Source of the DNA: Pisolithus tinctorius
Lineage: Eukaryota; Basidiomycota; Agaricomycetes; Boletales; Pisolithaceae
NCBI GenBank assembly: GCA_024663395.1
Contig: JANFAH010000001.1
Location: 6,200,001 to 6,264,000 of the forward strand
Length of the DNA stretch: 64,000 bases
Direction: 5' to 3'
Notes under the pieces: model-generated
Seen by the model: the letters and a program-made list of their open reading frames with translations, nothing else
What the model was told of the DNA's origin: nothing
Database searches by the model: none
Part shown: piece by piece, positions 1 through 11,951 of the stretch
How positions within the stretch are numbered: position 1 is the first letter of the stretch
How the letters are laid out: each line of letters opens with the position of its first letter
Position numbers and translations under genes: made by a program

Positions 1-622
1 GCGGTATCGTTGGGTGCAATCGATGGCGAGCACTGAACATCAAGGGGTAAGGATAGGACCAGAGGTGGGCTGTCATGCCACATGTCCGGAGTGCTGCATT
101 TCAGGCTTTCCATTTCACAAACGGGTTTGGAGCCAGTATAACTGTTACGACCATAAGCCCAAGCTGAGCTTGCGTCATCCTACAGGCCAACCCGACCAAA
201 TCAAATTAACACCCCGGGTCCCCAAACCATATGCCCAGGTTTGACAAACTTTACAGTCGCTTGCGCCTCTGCTGCTGGCAGTTTGTAAGAAAATGGGCCC
301 CTGACGTTTAATATTTTACTGACTACTTCTGAGGCTTTCCCAGGACGTCATGTTGGACTTTCCACACAGGCCAAAGACCATAGGAAATGCTGTACCACAG
401 CAATGGCAAGGTTACCGGATCCAGTCATTGGCACTGCAGTTATCTGCATTCCTGCTGCTCAGGGAATACAAGACTTCCGAATCGTGATGATGTAGCGTTC
501 GTCCTTTAAAAACAGGGCAGGGTTGCCTCACTACCAGAACCCGCCTTCCCCACCTGTTTTTCCTTCCACACTCGACAGCGAGTTCGTCGACAAGTTCACC
601 TGGTACAAACTACCTAAGCGAC
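1..622 (+). promoter_or_regulatory. Upstream region of array copy 1
   Basis: No gene is recognised here. The stretch resembles the intergenic DNA in front of the other array copies. The AGGCCAAAGACCATAGG block begins at 368, a TTTAAA box (possible TATA element) lies at 505-510, 118 bp before the ATG, and a GCGAGTTCGTCGAC segment lies in the presumed 5' leader. A CCCGGGTCCCC string near 215 recurs near 3690. Confidence 0.5.
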
Positions 623-2637
623 ATGGGCATCCCATACGGGTTCGGTGAAGACTTTTCGTACCCAGATACAGTCTTGTCTGCTGATCTATCCGCGATAGGT
701 TCTGCCCTCATCGGCGGTTTGGTCTCCGCTATGTATGTGTGACTTCCCTCGATCTTGTCGCGTCCCCACTTTGATGTCCATATTGCATGTCAAGGCTATA
801 TGGCATAACAACTCTCCAGGAACGTTGTAAATGGAATGTTCAGCCCAGCGCTCTACTTACAAGTTACATAGACCTATTCATATTTTATGCACTACGAGGA
901 TGGGTTAACCATGAAGTATCTGGTTACTGTCATAAGGTGAGTTAGGCTGCTTTGGGACACCTGGCAAATCTGCTCACATGTAGTCAGGATTCTTGATACC
1001 CTGCATGCTTCCTTCGGTGGGTATTCAGCAGCTGTCAGTAAATTCATGATCAACCGCAGATTAGTGTGTCACATCTTGTATTACTACCTGGTGAAACTGA
1101 CTTGTCTACTCCTTGTAACCGTCGCACTCAATCACTGTAGATAATCAATTATGGCGTTCCGACGAGTTTGGAGTTCATTTCCTGGTTCGTTTACCTTTTC
1201 ATTTGAAAACTACTTCCCACTGATGAGATATAGCAGGTCATTACCTGTATGTGTACCCGATTTTCTACCAGACACTATTATGAATGCTTCCCCCCCCTTA
1301 GGCATCAGTTCTGGTGAACGTGTGTTCCTTTCATCTCAACACCATTTATGACAGCACTCAGTGGTATTGCAGGTATTTGTGGTTTCTGCAGTTCAATGGT
1401 AAGTGGTTATCTGTTCTGGCTTGGCATTTACAAACCGAACATTACTAGCTTCTTCGCACATCAAATATATTCCCGTATGTCCTGTTAAACCTCCTTCTCT
1501 CCAGACCTCGTTGATCGACTTCCAGTTTGTCGCCCTCAAGTGAGGTGCTTGGTGACTGCCCCAATTGTGAGTTCATCTGCTTGTCACGGCAAACAAATCA
1601 TGCAGTGATGGGGTTGCAACAGACACTATTCATACTAGCTCAATTTGGTGTGTTTATTTATTGGGATTAGCAAGCCTTTTATAACAGTATCTCAACAGGG
1701 TTTGGCATGGGTTTGTGCGTTTTTTCTGCCTCCAAACACTATACTAATCAAAAAGCAGAGACAGTTATTCTGGAGTACTTCGACTTGTCCAACCATGCTC
1801 ACAGATATACTGATCATTGTGCATAGGTTCGTCAACCGCGGGGCCAGCATCCTTACACAGATCACGGTAATTCCATTAGGAGAGAAATTAGTGCACCAGC
1901 TTACTTGTTCTTCCTAGTTTTACGACGTGACCCCCGCTTGGGCCACCATTGTAGCAGCCGAAGTTCTGATTACAGGGTCACTCTGCGTACTGTTATATGA
2001 CCATGGCTCTGGCTCTGGGTTCCCAAGGTGACTCCAGTCTGTGTCAGTGGTTCATTTCTAACGAACCTTGCTTTAGAACCAAGCGCCTCCTGAACACCCT
2101 CGTCGTCTATGCTGTTAACCGGTGTTTGCTGACCTCGTAAGTTTCATCCATCTTTGGTTGGTAGCCATGACTTGATTCAAGCTTTTCGGTGCAGACTAGT
2201 CGCCATTGCAGACCTCGTGATCGTATGTCGGATATGTTGCACTACGATTATGTCGCTCTCACACTTCTTTCACAGGCAATTGAAGTCCAAGATCCATGGT
2301 CAATTGGATTGGACTTCGTCAGTGGAAAATGTCAGTCTTCCGCGCCCTATAAGCCATGGACAGTACACACCGGCTTACTAGTGATATAGTATATGCCAAC
2401 TCACTTCTAGCATCACTAAATTCCCGGAAACACCTTCGGTCGCAGGACTCAGGTACTGTGTCAGATCAACGCACCAGTATTGTCCACTTCGCAAACCCGA
2501 CAAAGCTGTCAGGGGACGCTGAAAGTTCTAAGGATGAAACAGGGCAGCTTAACGTGTCCGAGATGGCTGTTATCGACATCACTGCCGATCCCGCACTCGA
2601 TAGGACTACGGCGTTTCGAAGAGAGGGAGAGGTATAA
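623..2637 (+). CDS. DUF6534-like multipass membrane protein, array copy 1
   Basis: Multi-exon gene. Exon 1 is tiny (MGIPYGF, then a GTGAAG donor), followed by exons reading SALIGGLVSAM, LYGITTLQ, TYSYFMHYEDG, ILDTLHASF, CHILYYYL, INYGVPTSLEF, a LAQFGFGMG-like helix, a RTKRLLNTL segment and a last exon starting near 2388 with YANSLLASLNSRKHLR. The order of a Q-T-Y helix end, a CHxLYYYL helix, a NYGxPxSLE loop, an FFAHKIYY-like helix and the YANSLLASLN tail fits the DUF6534 family of Agaricomycete integral membrane proteins, which have no established function. Intron 3 (820-871) begins GA instead of GT. The copy is closest to copy 5: both have GLTMK and NYGVPTSLE. The whole splice chain is inferred by comparing copies. 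Confidence 0.72.
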
Positions 2638-4102
2638 TTCTAGCTGTCTCTGCCATTCAATTACGTAAAACGGTGTAATGATCGTATGAAATGCATATCC
2701 CCCACCTGCAAGCCGCTCCTGAATCCTCTTGCCTCGCGTGGCGACTATCTTCCTCGGTGACGGTTATCTGTATGGAATTGCCTATGAAGTAGCACTGCTT
2801 TCACAGCATGGAATGCCTTGCACCCAGACGTAGAAGGCGGAAGGCGAGCGCTGAGCACTCGCTGGTCAGCCGTAAATCGTACAAGTGGAATAAGAGGTGG
2901 GCGAAGGTCTTGTAAAGCCACTAAAGCCACATCGCTGGCAGCGGTGCGGCATCGTTCCTTGGTTCCGGACACGTCGGACATAGTAGGTCCCTGGGTATGT
3001 GAATGGTGGCGCCTGTTTTCGCTGCCAATGATCACTTGACGGACGTTTCTCTGGTTGTATCAACCACAGAACTCCTCTCCACGGCTACCGCTACTTGAGG
3101 CCGACGGACCAGCCATAGAGTAGATGAAATCCTTGCCACCTCTTGTACTGCCCAACGGTCTCCGTTACATAATAGTCCGCTCGCGTCGGGAATAGGACCC
3201 GTGTGGATGTCACTAGTTGAACATATTTGGGCTTTGAGCCAGAGGTGTTCCAACCCATGAGCCTGTCAGATAGGCCACTGGAGCCGATTGGCGGGATTGC
3301 CATGTAGTTAGTAATCCACCCCATGCTTACCCACGCAGGCTGGCGGGACCGTGCATCTCGAGAAGCACTGGAGCGTTGAAGTTATTCACAGGGAGGAGCT
3401 GACGCTGAGCGAAAGGGAGACTGAGGAAGAAGCGAACGGAAGTAGCGGCCAGCCATCAGTGCTTTAGTGACCTCCTGTCAGATAGTGGGCTTATCGCGAC
3501 TTCAATATGCCCAGATGGGCTAGCATCAATATTTAACTTTAGCACACCACAGTGACTCGCTGTGTACTTTACTAAGGCGTCAGCGACCCGCTCGTGGCCA
3601 ACGCCAAAATCGATCAACACCTAGGACCAGGACCCCGGGTTTCGTCTGGGTTCCGTGACACACAGACTTTGCAAACATGCACAGTGGTTCATACCCCGGG
3701 TCCCCATGACTACTTGAAGCTCGTATCCATCTATCAGTGTCTCAGACTTCGAGGACGGTATAGAGAAGCCACTGGTCAAGGAGCATATATATGGTCTAGG
3801 CAAGGCAGTGTTGCTACAGAAACAGTGAGATTATCGGAGTTGGCCGCTGCCGCTGGAGTCACCATCTTCGAAGCGATCAAGCGGACGTTTCGTTGACCTG
3901 GGTTAGTAAACTATCATGCTCCACTTCGGGGCGGTGCAAGTTGTCCTAATCTCAGAAGTGCAGCCCTTGTCCCTCGTGTTTAAATAGCAGGACCAGAATT
4001 CTTCACTATCGGGTGGATACGATTTCGCTACGCTTGGTTCTCTATCTATACCCTTCCAGTGAGTCTGTCGACGAGGCCCCATATACAAGTTACCCAAACA
4101 AC
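2638..4102. repeat. Intergenic part of array unit 1-2
   Basis: I see no convincing gene. Parts are shared with the other intergenic gaps. A segment near 2760-2810 matches those near 6285, 10590 and 14135, a GAGCTGACGCTGAGCG segment lies near 3395, and a TTTGCAAACATGC segment lies near 3670. A TTTAAAT box at 3979-3985 (124 bp before the next ATG) is the likely core promoter element of copy 2. Open frames of 60-100 codons here are not conserved between the repeats. Confidence 0.55.
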
Positions 4103-6126
4103 ATGAGCATCCCGGGCGAGTTTGGTGAAGATATTTCATGGCTAACACAGTCCACTATTTCACTCATTTCTTTGCATTAGGTGTTATGCTCGTCGGGGGT
4201 TTGGTTTCCGCCATGTAAGTATTGTTTTCGTTGGTTTCGTCACATCTCCCCTCTGATATCCCCGTTTCACATCAAAGGTTATATGGTATAACGATTCTCC
4301 AGGGGCGCTTTATCCAGAGTGTTCAGGCCTGTGGTTTGCTTACTGGTTATACAGACCTATGTGTATTACATGCACTATTCTGAGGATTCCTCCGCCATGA
4401 AGTTCATCGTTGCTGCCATATGGTGAGTTAGGCTATCCGGAGTAACCTTCAAGTCAGCTCATGCGAATTCAGGATTCTTGATACCTCACACGTGTTAATC
4501 AGTGAGTGCCTGGTGCGTCCACGTGAATGCATGGCTAACGGGCGATTAGTGTGTCATATGTTGTATTACTACCTGGTGAATCTGATGCGTCCACTCGCTG
4601 TAGCCATAGCGCTCAATCGCTGCAGATAACCAATTATGGCAATCTGATGAGTTTGGAGTATGATATTTGGTTCGTATGCCTGCCAATTCAAATTCAAACC
4701 TTTTCGTTGCTAATGAGACATGGCAGGTCATTCCCAGTGCGCATACCTGATTTTCTACAACTTACGAAGCTCTGATTTTCGGTGTTTTCCCTACTTAGGC
4801 ATCGCTTGTGATGGAAGTACGTCTGTTTCATATCAAAACTATCGATGACAAGATTTAGCTGTGCCGCAGTTGGTTGTGGTTATTGTAGTTCAATGGTAGG
4901 TGACCACCTTTTTGGATTGATGTTCATCAACCGAAAGCTGTTAGTTTCTTCGCACATAAAATCTATTACCGTAGGTTCCATCAAACCTGCCAGGTGCTTC
5001 TCGAGATGTTGACAGCAATCAGTTTGTCGCCCTCAGATGAGGTGGCTGGTGACCGCCCCAATTGTAAGTACATTTGCTTAACGGCAAAAATGTTATCCAG
5101 TATATGGCCACAATAGCTATTGTTGTTGTTAGCTCAGTTCGGTGAGTTATTATTATTATGCCGACGAGACATTTCCAACGACATTTCAATAGGGTTTGGC
5201 ATAGGTTCGTAGCATTATTCCACCACAACAGACCTATGCTAATCAAAAAGAAGAGACAATTGTTCTACTGTACTTCAATGTATCCTACCATCTTCACAGA
5301 AATGATGACGACCGCCTACAGGTTCACCGATAACACATTCAGCTCTGCTTCGCAAATTACGGTAGGTCTGTTAACGGACATGTTGGCTCACCGGCTCACG
5401 GCTTGTTATTCCTAGCTTTATTCCGGATTACCCTTTTCGGCCACCTTTCTACTAGCTGAGGTTCTGATTACGGTCTTGCTTTGCGTACTTTTGTATGACA
5501 GTCGCTCTCGTTCCGCCTTCCCAAGGTGACCTCTATTCGTGTTGATGCTTCATTCCTAATGAGCCCTACTTAGATCGAAACGTCTCCTGACCACGCTCAT
5601 CATCTACGCTGTTAACCGGGGTTTGCTGAGTTTGTGAGTTCGCTTTTCTTTCATTTGCACTGTGACTTGATTCAGGCTTTTTCATTGTAGGCTGGTCGCC
5701 CTTATAGAGTTCCTAGCTGTGCGCATGACGTATTGCACGACCATTATGTCGGTCTCACGTTCCCTTTAGACCGTTACCTCCCAGGGTACATGGTTAACGG
5801 GATTGGACTTCACAATTCCAAGACGTCAGTCTTTCGTGCCTTGCAAGCGACGGAAAAACACCTCATCTTACTATTGAATAGTGTATGCCAACTCGCTTTT
5901 AGCATCGTTGAACACCCGTCAATATCTTCGATCCCAGAATTCAGGCACCCGGTCAGGTGAACGCATCAATACTGTCCACTTCATGAAACTGCAGAAGCAT
6001 TCGGAGGGTCTAGAGCGTTCAAACGATGGAGACAAACACATCGAAGCGATTGTCATTGATATCACTGCTGATTCGGCACTCAATAAGACCACGACCTTCC
6101 GAAGCGAGGGAGAAGCACAATTCTAA
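4103..6126 (+). CDS. DUF6534-like multipass membrane protein, array copy 2
   Basis: Same exon layout as copy 1. It starts MSIPGEF with a GTGAAG donor, then VMLVGGLVSAM, LYGITILQ, TYVYYMHYSEDSSAMKF, ILDTSHVLI, a CHMLYYYL exon, TNYGNLMSLEYDIW, the VCRPQMRWLVTAPI exon (near 5030-5064), RSKRLLTTLIIYAVNRG, LVALIEFLA, TWLTGLDFTI and the tail YANSLLASLNTRQYLR that ends at 6126. No exon read by comparison contains a stop, so the copy looks intact. Intron 3 (4303-4354, 52 nt) begins GG. It groups with copies 3 and 4 by the SEDSS and TNYGNL segments. The protein is predicted to be a plasma- or endomembrane multipass protein. Function unknown. Confidence 0.72.
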
Positions 6127-8405
6127 TCCCATGATGCATTCGCCGTCGGTTGCAACGTTGTAATACTGGTATCAAATATCCCTTGCTTTCGAGTTACTCC
6201 TCTTGCCCCGTGAGGCCCGCCACCATAGTCTCTCCCTCACAGAAACCGGTGGTCTGGTTTTTCCTTAGTACAAGAGCTTCGGTGACGGTTGTCCGCCTGG
6301 AATTTCAATTCCTTGTGAAATGGTGCAGCTCTCTGTCGTCCGACATGAATCCCTGGACTGGCAGATCAAAGAACGCATATGCGACTAGATTTTTCTCCCT
6401 TTCTGCTCATAGATCCGCAACAGTTTCGAAGGCGCTTAGTAGTGGGTGCATCCCAACGTACGGAAATCTAACATTTCTACTATGACATGGCGATACCATC
6501 TCCGAAACAAGAGTGAGTCCTTGACACAGTTTACGACCGCATGCGCCTCGGATCGTGTCATTGTCAACGTGTAGACTCACACATTCCGGATTGCGGGCGT
6601 CGTGGCCCCGTGGAAATGTCATAAGCGAGTTGTGGAGGTACAGATATAGCATTTGATTGGTATCAATGACGACAGACCAGGATATATCAGATCGTCTTCA
6701 ACATTGAGTGGCGGAGGGCGAGACCTCAGACAAACACTGAAAAGGATGGAAGATAAGCGCTCGCTGGTTCGTCATAAATTATCCCTACGCACTTAAGCAC
6801 TCGCCAGTGGGGTAGGGGAGACGTAAGCCTTGCAAAGACACATCTGCCCTGCGAATTGGCAGTGGTGCGGCGTTACTCCTTGGTTTAAGACGCGTCAGAC
6901 ACATGTGGTATGTGAACGGTGGCGCCTGCCTTTGCTACCCATGACCATAGGATTGATTTTCTACTGGTTGCCTTAACGGCGGAGCTCCTCTCTAGGCGGT
7001 GTGGGCTGTTGTCCAGGATCTTGCTAGTAGAGGTTGACGAATCAGTTGTAGAGTAGATGAAATCCTTCTTGTTTCTTGCGCTACCCGACGGTGTCTGATA
7101 CAAATAATACGAATCTGAATTGAATGTAAGGTGACGATCATGAATAAAAACGTCAGGGATAAGGGCAAGTGGGTCTAATCAGTTCTACCGTTGCGAGCTT
7201 GATAGTCTGTTGGACTTTAAGGACCTGCTTTGGTGAGCCGACGATGACGATCCCAGACCGCCGGGGCCGACTGGCGGGATTGTGCCACTGATAGTTCACT
7301 TCCGTTCAATAACAGATTGCTGCAGACTTGCGTGCTGGCGGGACTGCGCGAAAACCACCGGAGTGTTGAAGGTGATAATTGAAAGCCCGGCAGAGGGAAG
7401 ATACGATTGTTGGCCCTTACAAATCAAGTGTCGGAAAAACCAGGGCTCCTACTGGTCGGTCTGTGCATGAAGGAGAGAAACTTGCCGGTGCTCAACGAAG
7501 CCGAGGAAGTAGCAAACGCATGATCTCTGTAACCGGCATCAGTGACCTCCTCGATTCCGCAAGAGAGTTATGCCCACTTGGGCCTGCATCATTACTTTGA
7601 ATCTTCCACAACCCGCTCATTGCCGAAAGAAATCAACTTGACAACACGACCAGTGCCAGCTTCATCTTAGTCCCGCGCCATATAGACTTCCCAAACGGAC
7701 GAAATCTGATGGAATGGAAGTCAGTATGATATTGTACGTCTGTTACCAAACAGGTTGCCGACGCCGACCCAGTTGGTGGATGATACACGGCCCATGAGTC
7801 GACGCCCCATGCGATAGCTTTATGCCTTTCGATCACTAGAGACGGGCAAGGAGATCCAATGCCACATATATTGATCCGAAAATGAACGGTCCGTGCAAGC
7901 CAAAACGAGAAGAAAGTGTACCTCCCACAGGTTCGTACCAAACGTTCCCTCCGGACATCCACAGCACCACCGCTCCAGAACGAGAGAGCGTTACAAAGGT
8001 TCTCACAGACCAGGACTTGCTTACGCGTCCTGCAATACTTGCAGCTCGTAACTAAACAAGTCGTTAACATTCAGTGTATTTCCACAGGTGCAATTTCGAC
8101 TGCGAGGACAACACAGGGAGGCCAAGGACCATAGGTAAGGCAGTGCTACTACAGAAATGGTGAGATTGCATGGGATGTTACCGTTGGAATTTCCATCTTC
8201 TCCACGCTTAGATGATCTGGGCTATGTAACGAGTCAACTATTATGCTCCGACCCGGGGCTGCGCTAACCATACACATGCAGCCCTCGTGTTTGAAGGACA
8301 GCACGGAATTTCTTCACCACCAGGTTGATCACGCTCGCTTCTTCATCTATACCCTGCAGCGAGTTCGTGGACGAAGTACCCCCATACACAAGTTACGCCA
8401 ACAAC
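6127..8405. repeat. Intergenic part of array unit 2-3, with an apparent insertion
   Basis: A long intergenic gap with no recognised gene. It shares several segments with the other long gap (13940-16114), for example GGCAGAGGGAAGATAC near 7389 against a similar string near 15423, and the AGGCCAAGGACCATAGG block at 8119. Between about 7700 and 8030 it holds some 330 bp that the matching place near 15740-15780 lacks, while the flanks match again (ACTTGCAGC...AGTCGTTAACATTCAGT near 8038 against 15779). The region on the minus strand is open for 145 codons (8070 to 7633), but the frame matches no family known to me. A TTTGAA box lies at 8290-8295. Confidence 0.5.
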
Positions 8406-10418
8406 ATGGGCGGGTTCGGTGAAGACCTTTCCTTAGCCGAATGTGGTCTCGTTTGCTCATTTGTTCGTTATCAATAGGTGCTTCCTTGATCGGGGGTTTG
8501 GTCTCTGCCATGTAACTATTGTTTTCGTTGGTTTCGTCACATCTCCCCTCTGATATTCCCGTTTCACGTCAAAGGTTGTATGGCATAACGACTCTCCAGG
8601 GGCGCATGATATAGAATGCTCAGGCTCGCGGTGGGCTTACTGGTCATACAGACTTATATGTATTACATGCACTACTCTGAGGATTCCTCGGCCATAAGGG
8701 TCATTGTAGCTGCCACATGGTATGTTAGGATACCCCGTAACCTTCAAGTCAGCTCATGTGAAGCCAGGATTCTTGACACGTTACATGTCTCATTCAGTGA
8801 GCATTTGATGTGTCCACGCGAATGCATGGCTAACGGTAGATTAGTGTGTCATATGCTGTATTACTACCTGGTGAATCTGATGTGTCCACTCGTCGTAACC
8901 ATTTTGCTCAATTGTTATAGACAACCAATTACGGCAATCTCATGAGTTTGGAGTATATTGTTTGGTTCGTACACCCTCCATTTCAAACCAGTTTCCCGCT
9001 GAGGAGATACGGCAGGTCATTCCCAGTGCGCATACTCAATTTTCTACAGCTTACCAGGCACTGATTTCAAACTTTTTCTCTACTTAGGCATCGCTTCTGG
9101 TGAATGTGCGTCCATTTCATCTCAAAACTATTTATGACAAAATTTAGCTGTACTGCAGTTACTCGTGGTTATTGTAGTTCAAAGGTAGGTAACCACCTTT
9201 TTGGATTGACGTTCATCAACCGAATGCTGTTAGTTTCTTCGCACATAGAATATATTACCGTAGGTCCCTTTAAGACTGCCAGGTCCCTCTCGAGATGTTG
9301 ACGACAATCAGTTTGCCGCCCTCAGATGAAGTGGTTCGTGACTGCCCCAATTGTAAGTACATTTGGTTGATGGCAAAATTATCATCTAGCGACATGGTTG
9401 CGATAGATACTATTGATACTGGTTCACTTGGGTGAGTTTTTCTTGTAATGGCGACGCGAGATTTCCAACGATGTTTCAACAAGGTTTGGTACTGGTTCGT
9501 GCTTTTATTCCACCACGTCAGACCTGTGCTAATCAAAAAGAAGAGACGGTTGTTCTACTGTACTTACACGAATCCTACTATCTTCACGGAAATAATGACA
9601 TCTGCAAATAGGTTCGTCAATAATGCATCCAGCTCTCTTCCACAAATTACGGTAGGTCTGTTAACCGACATGTTGGTTCACCGGCTGACAAGTCATTATT
9701 CCTAGTTATATGCCTCAACTCCCTTTGGGGTCACCTTCGTACTAGTTGAGCTTCTGATTACGGTGCCACTTTGCGTCCTTCTGTATGACAGTGGCTCTCG
9801 CTCGGCCTTCCCAAGGTGACTCCGGTCCTTGTAGATGGCTTCATGCCTAATAAGCCTTGCTCAGAACGAAGCGTCTCCTGAACACGCTCATCATCTATGC
9901 TGTTAATCAGTGTCTGCTGACCTTGTGAGTTTGGTCCTTCTTTGTTTGCTCTGTGACTTGATTCAGACTTTTCATTGTAGACTGGTCGCTCTTGCAGAGT
10001 TTGCAACTGTGCGTATCACGTGTTGCTCGACGGTTATGTTGTCTCACACACTCTTCAGTCGGCTAAGTTCCAGAGTGCATGGTCAACAGGACTTGACTTC
10101 ACAATCGGAAAACGTCAGTATTCCGTGCTCTGCAAGCGATGGAAGAACAGCCCATCTTACTGTTGAATAGTATATGCCAACTCGCTTTTAGCATCGCTGA
10201 ACACCAGACAAATCCTTCGAGCGCAGCAGTCAGGCACCCGGTCAGATGAACGCATCAGCGGTGTCCACCTCGCAAACCTGCAAAGGCTTTCGAAGAACGT
10301 TAAGCGTTCAAAGGATGGAGAAAAACATATCGAGGCACACGAAACAATTGTGATCGATGTCACTGCAGATTCGGCAGTTGATAGGACCATGGTCTTCCAA
10401 AGAGAGGGAGAAGCGTAA
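8406..10418 (+). CDS. DUF6534-like multipass membrane protein, array copy 3
   Basis: Same exon series as its neighbours. Exon 1 is shortened to ATG GGC GGG TTC G before the GTGAAG donor, a 9-nt in-frame loss of the Ile-Pro-Gly codons. It continues with SLIGGLVSAM, LYGITTLQ, TYMYYMHYSEDSSAIRV, ILDTLHVSF, CHMLYYYL, TNYGNLMSLEYIVW, VCRPQMKWFVTAPI (near 9310-9350), LVALAEFAT, a SAKFQSAWSTGLDF exon and a tail YANSLLASLNTRQILR ending REGEA-stop at 10418. No stop interrupts the exons. Intron 3 (8600-8651, 52 nt) begins GG. It groups with copies 2 and 4. The family call rests on motif order. The role is unknown. Confidence 0.72.
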
Positions 10419-11951
10419 TTCTGATAGTTCCATAATGCCGTCCGCCATTAGTCAGCACATTGTATACTGGTATGAATTATCCCCTCCTGCAAGCTGCTCT
10501 TGGCCTGTGAAGCTACCATAGGGTTATAATTTACAGTAGGTCTTACCGTTGCAAAAGCGGCGTAGCTTTCCTCAGTGAAAAAGCTTCGATGACAGTTGTC
10601 CGCGTGGGATTCCCTGTGAAGTAGTGCAGCTATCCGTTCCCCAATATGAATCCTAGCCTAGCCGACCTCAGCCTTATCACATATGTAACTCATCCATTCC
10701 TGACCTAAGTAACACGCGAACCTAGCGTAGTCAGACTTTTGGCGTGGTCTGACATGGGTCAAGTGGGGCATGTATCCAGCAACCGTCTCTCCGTCACGAG
10801 AATCTTTTGTTCGTTCGAATATTCCGTGGGGAGCCTTTTTGGATATTAGCCAGCGGCGGCTGAGATCAATTCGGACGCCATCCTCGTCTTGTCAGCCGTC
10901 GTTCAGCTCTGGGTGATTGTCCAAGTCGGGGCCCTAAGCTTCATCTAGTTATAGAGTCATACGACCGTCATTCTGCCGCAGCTGGCTCCTGGGTAGTATA
11001 CTAGTTGCTTGTCAGTTGATGCTTGGAGCAACTTGAGGCTTGCTCCAGTGGGCCTGCCTCATCTTACATGCCAACGGAGCCCCCTAACATTCCGCATCAT
11101 TCTGGCTACTGTTGAGACTTCCCGAAGAGATATGTTGGGCCCACACCAAAGCTAGTGATCATATAAAGGCTGTGCTGTTGTAACTACAGCAAAAACGAGA
11201 TGATCGGGTTTAGCCGTCGGCGTTGGGGTGTTCATCATTCCTGTAAGAAATGCTGCCTGGGCAATTTGGGTCCTCCGGTTCACGATGTGCGAACTTCGTC
11301 CTTTACTAAAAATAGCGCAAGGTTGTTTCGAGTTTTGATTCCACGGTCGCGGGCCACTCTCGATCACTTCTCCGTCCACACCCCGGTAAGTTCGTCACTG
11401 ACGAGTACGCATTATGTACATGTATGAAGTAGCGGCTTCAGCGTTCTCCTTTGTGAGCTTGTTACGTCTTACGCCCAGTGGAGCCTGCTTCAGTATCGAA
11501 CCTTAGTGCACAGCGACCCGCCCATTGCTAAAATAGATCAGCTCCCAGAACCAGGGCTGGCTTCGTTAATAAGTCCTGCCACATACAAGTATGGTGGTTC
11601 AAACCCCATGCGTGCTCCTTGCGCCTCGTGAGTGGACGGGTATCAAACATTCGGTATATTTGCATCTACCAGTGTCTCAGACCTCGTGGACGAAACACAG
11701 TTTGTCACCTGCGATGGATCAAACAGGTGCTTCGATGATGATCTGGACTACTAGTAAATTACTATGCTGCTGCCCGGAGCGGTGCAAGTTGGCTTGGCCG
11801 CGCGGGCGCAGCCCTCGTCCCCCGTATTTAAAGAACAGGACTAGATCTCTCCACTAACAGGTGTGTACAACCTCGCCACGCCCGCTTCACCATCCATACC
11901 CCGGCAACGAGTCTATCGACGAAACTCCCGTATATAAGTTACACAAACGAC
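10419..11951. repeat. Intergenic part of array unit 3-4, with a promoter relic
   Basis: No gene is supported. Around 11295-11420 there is a second, degenerate promoter-like copy: TTCGTCCTTTACTAAAAATAG, then CCCCGGTAAGTTCGTCACTGACGAG, which resembles the TTTAAA box and 5' leader of the real copies but is not followed by the start exon. The working copy is closer to the gene, with TATTTAAA at 11825-11832, 120-125 bp before the ATG at 11952. This suggests a partial or slipped duplication in the gap. Confidence 0.5.

Noticed and set aside
7633..8070. 145-codon minus-strand frame between copies 2 and 3
   Set aside because: It lies in intergenic repeat DNA. The sister gap lacks it and it resembles no family.
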